From an uncultured Oscillospiraceae bacterium (GTDB lineage: Bacteria; Bacillota; Clostridia; Oscillospirales; Acutalibacteraceae), in contig URGH01000060.1 in the NCBI GenBank assembly GCA_900547305.1, forward strand, positions 1-16,011: a stretch of DNA of 16,011 bases. The letters run 5' to 3'. Within the stretch, counting starts at the first letter, position 1. The number at the start of each line of letters is the position of its first letter. Below are positions 14,838-16,011 of this stretch, piece after piece. The notes beneath the pieces are model-generated. The model made no database searches and was not told where the DNA came from. It was given only the letters and a program-made list of their open reading frames with translations. The translations under genes were made by a program, and so were the position numbers.

Positions 14838-16011
14838 ATGAATTTTGAAATTAAAAACGGCGATTTTTATAAGGACGGAAAACCTATAAAGCTAATATCC
14901 GGCGCGGTGCATTATTTTCGCAATATGCCGGATACCTGGGAGGATATTTTCGCAAAGCTGAAAGCCTTGGGCTGCAACTGTGCCGAAACCTATTGTGCGT
15001 GGAATCTTCACGAGCCGGAGTCCGGCAAATACGATTTTTCGGGCAGACTGGATATTGAGGGCTTTATTAAAGCCGCCGAAAAAGCGGGGCTTATGGTAAT
15101 AGTCCGCCTGGGACCGTATATCTGCGCCGAGTGGGAATTCGGGGGCTTGCCTTGGTGGATCCAGTGTGATGAGGAAATTGAAATTCGCTGTATGAACAAG
15201 GCTTATATCAAGCATTTCGACCGTTATCTTGATACCTTGCTTGCGAAAATTAAGCCGCTGCTTGCAACTAACGGCGGACCCGTAATTATGCTGCAATGCG
15301 AAAATGAATACGGCTATTACGGCGACGATAAAAAATATCTTGAATATTTAAGGGACGGCTACCGCCGCCGCGGAATAGACGTTCCGCTGTTTACATCGGA
15401 CGGTACGGGTTATTCCGAGCTTGCCGACGGTACGGCGGACGGCTGCCTGCCCACCCTTAATTTCGGCAGCCGCGTCGAAGAAAATTTTGCTTGCCACGAT
15501 AAAATGTTCCCGAACGTGCCTAAAATGTGTATGGAAATGTGGAACGGCTGGTTTGACGCGTGGGGAGATGAGCGGCACCACACAACAAGCGCCGATGATT
15601 ATGCGGGCGTGGTGCGGGATATGCTTAAAAAGGGCAGCCTTAATATGTATATGTTTATAGGCGGCACAAACTTTGGGTTTACCTCGGGGGCTAACCACTA
15701 TGAGAAGTTTGCGCCCGACGTTACAAGCTACGATTATGACGCGCTGCTTACGGAATGCGGCGACACCACCGAAAAATATTTTGCCGTGCGAAAAGTTATA
15801 GCCGAGGAAACAGGCGTAACACCGCCCGAAGTGCCCGAAAACCGCAAAAAGTATGCTTACGGCAGGTTTAAGCTTACACAAAGCGCGGGGCTGCTGCCCA
15901 ACCTTGATATTATTTCAAGCCCGATACACAGCGATGTGCCGCGCGCTATGGAGCACTACGGCACGGGCTACGGCTATATAGCCTACACCACCGTTTTAAA
16001 CCGCGATTATA
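14838..16011 (+). CDS. GH35 beta-galactosidase, N-terminal part (runs off the window)
   Basis: Glycoside hydrolase family 35 beta-galactosidase, which removes terminal beta-linked galactose by a retaining mechanism. The 391 codons present cover the catalytic TIM barrel: SGAVHYFRNMPDTWED near the N-terminus (21-36), LGPYICAEWEFGGLPWW (91-107), the acid/base Glu157 in QCENEYG (153-159), and the nucleophile Glu233 in MEMWNGWFDAWGD, then FIGGTNFGFTSGAN. The start of the C-terminal domains is also included; the stop lies beyond the window. There is no signal peptide (it begins MNFEIKNGDFYKDGK), so the enzyme should act in the cytosol on imported short galactosides. It lies 13 bases after yqeK on the same strand, without a terminator between. 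It is the only carbohydrate gene here and codon use looks like its neighbours'. Lactose versus other galactoside specificity cannot be read. Confidence 0.94.
   Translation, partial: MNFEIKNGDFYKDGKPIKLISGAVHYFRNMPDTWEDIFAKLKALGCNCAETYCAWNLHEPESGKYDFSGRLDIEGFIKAAEKAGLMVIVRLGPYICAEWEFGGLPWWIQCDEEIEIRCMNKAYIKHFDRYLDTLLAKIKPLLATNGGPVIMLQCENEYGYYGDDKKYLEYLRDGYRRRGIDVPLFTSDGTGYSELADGTADGCLPTLNFGSRVEENFACHDKMFPNVPKMCMEMWNGWFDAWGDERHHTTSADDYAGVVRDMLKKGSLNMYMFIGGTNFGFTSGANHYEKFAPDVTSYDYDALLTECGDTTEKYFAVRKVIAEETGVTPPEVPENRKKYAYGRFKLTQSAGLLPNLDIISSPIHSDVPRAMEHYGTGYGYIAYTTVLNRDY

Noticed and set aside
15421..15660. Separate + strand open frame inside the GH35 region
   Set aside because: It is out of frame with the clear GH35 catalytic domain, which runs uninterrupted from 14838 to the window end.

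Overview
The window looks like chromosomal DNA of a Gram-positive, low-to-mid GC bacterium of the class Clostridia, probably an uncultured gut Oscillospirales-type lineage. The evidence is the gene complement and order (folate-type TrmFO, PlsX, SMC, a short FtsY without an acidic N-terminal domain, RNase III, YqeK), strong GGAGG-type ribosome sites, and a palindromic repeat at the left edge of a kind I associate with such genomes. All genes lie on the + strand, packed with overlaps or gaps of at most about 26 bases. The genus assignment is inference.

Left edge (1-215): a cluster of palindromic repeat units, two of them in inverted orientation, followed by an AT-rich leader. From 216 to 14824 lies a housekeeping gene array with no visible terminator: TrmH/SpoU-family RNA methyltransferase, dprA, topA, trmFO, plsX, rnc, a radical SAM protein, smc, ftsY, rdgB, yhbY, nadD and yqeK. 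It reads as three clusters well known from other Firmicutes joined end to end: dprA-topA-trmFO, plsX-rnc-smc-ftsY, and (rdgB-)yhbY-nadD-yqeK. From 14838 to the window end is the N-terminal part (391 codons) of a cytosolic GH35 beta-galactosidase, only 13 bases behind yqeK, where many Firmicutes have rsfS.

The genes serve core processes: rRNA/tRNA modification and ribosome assembly (TrmH-family enzyme, trmFO, rnc, yhbY), chromosome topology and segregation (topA, smc), DNA uptake and recombination (dprA), phospholipid synthesis (plsX), membrane protein targeting (ftsY), nucleotide pool cleaning and NAD/Ap4A metabolism (rdgB, nadD, yqeK). The GH35 gene is the only clearly accessory, carbohydrate-use gene. 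Three promoter-like sequences are buried in coding sequence; the best is inside yqeK (TTGAAA, 17 bases, extended TGn-TATAAT) and could serve the GH35 gene.

I see no clear new defence, mobile or regulatory system. The points most worth checking are the left-edge repeat, the GH35 junction with its internal promoter, the uncharacterised Elp3-like radical SAM protein, and the odd start of the first gene.
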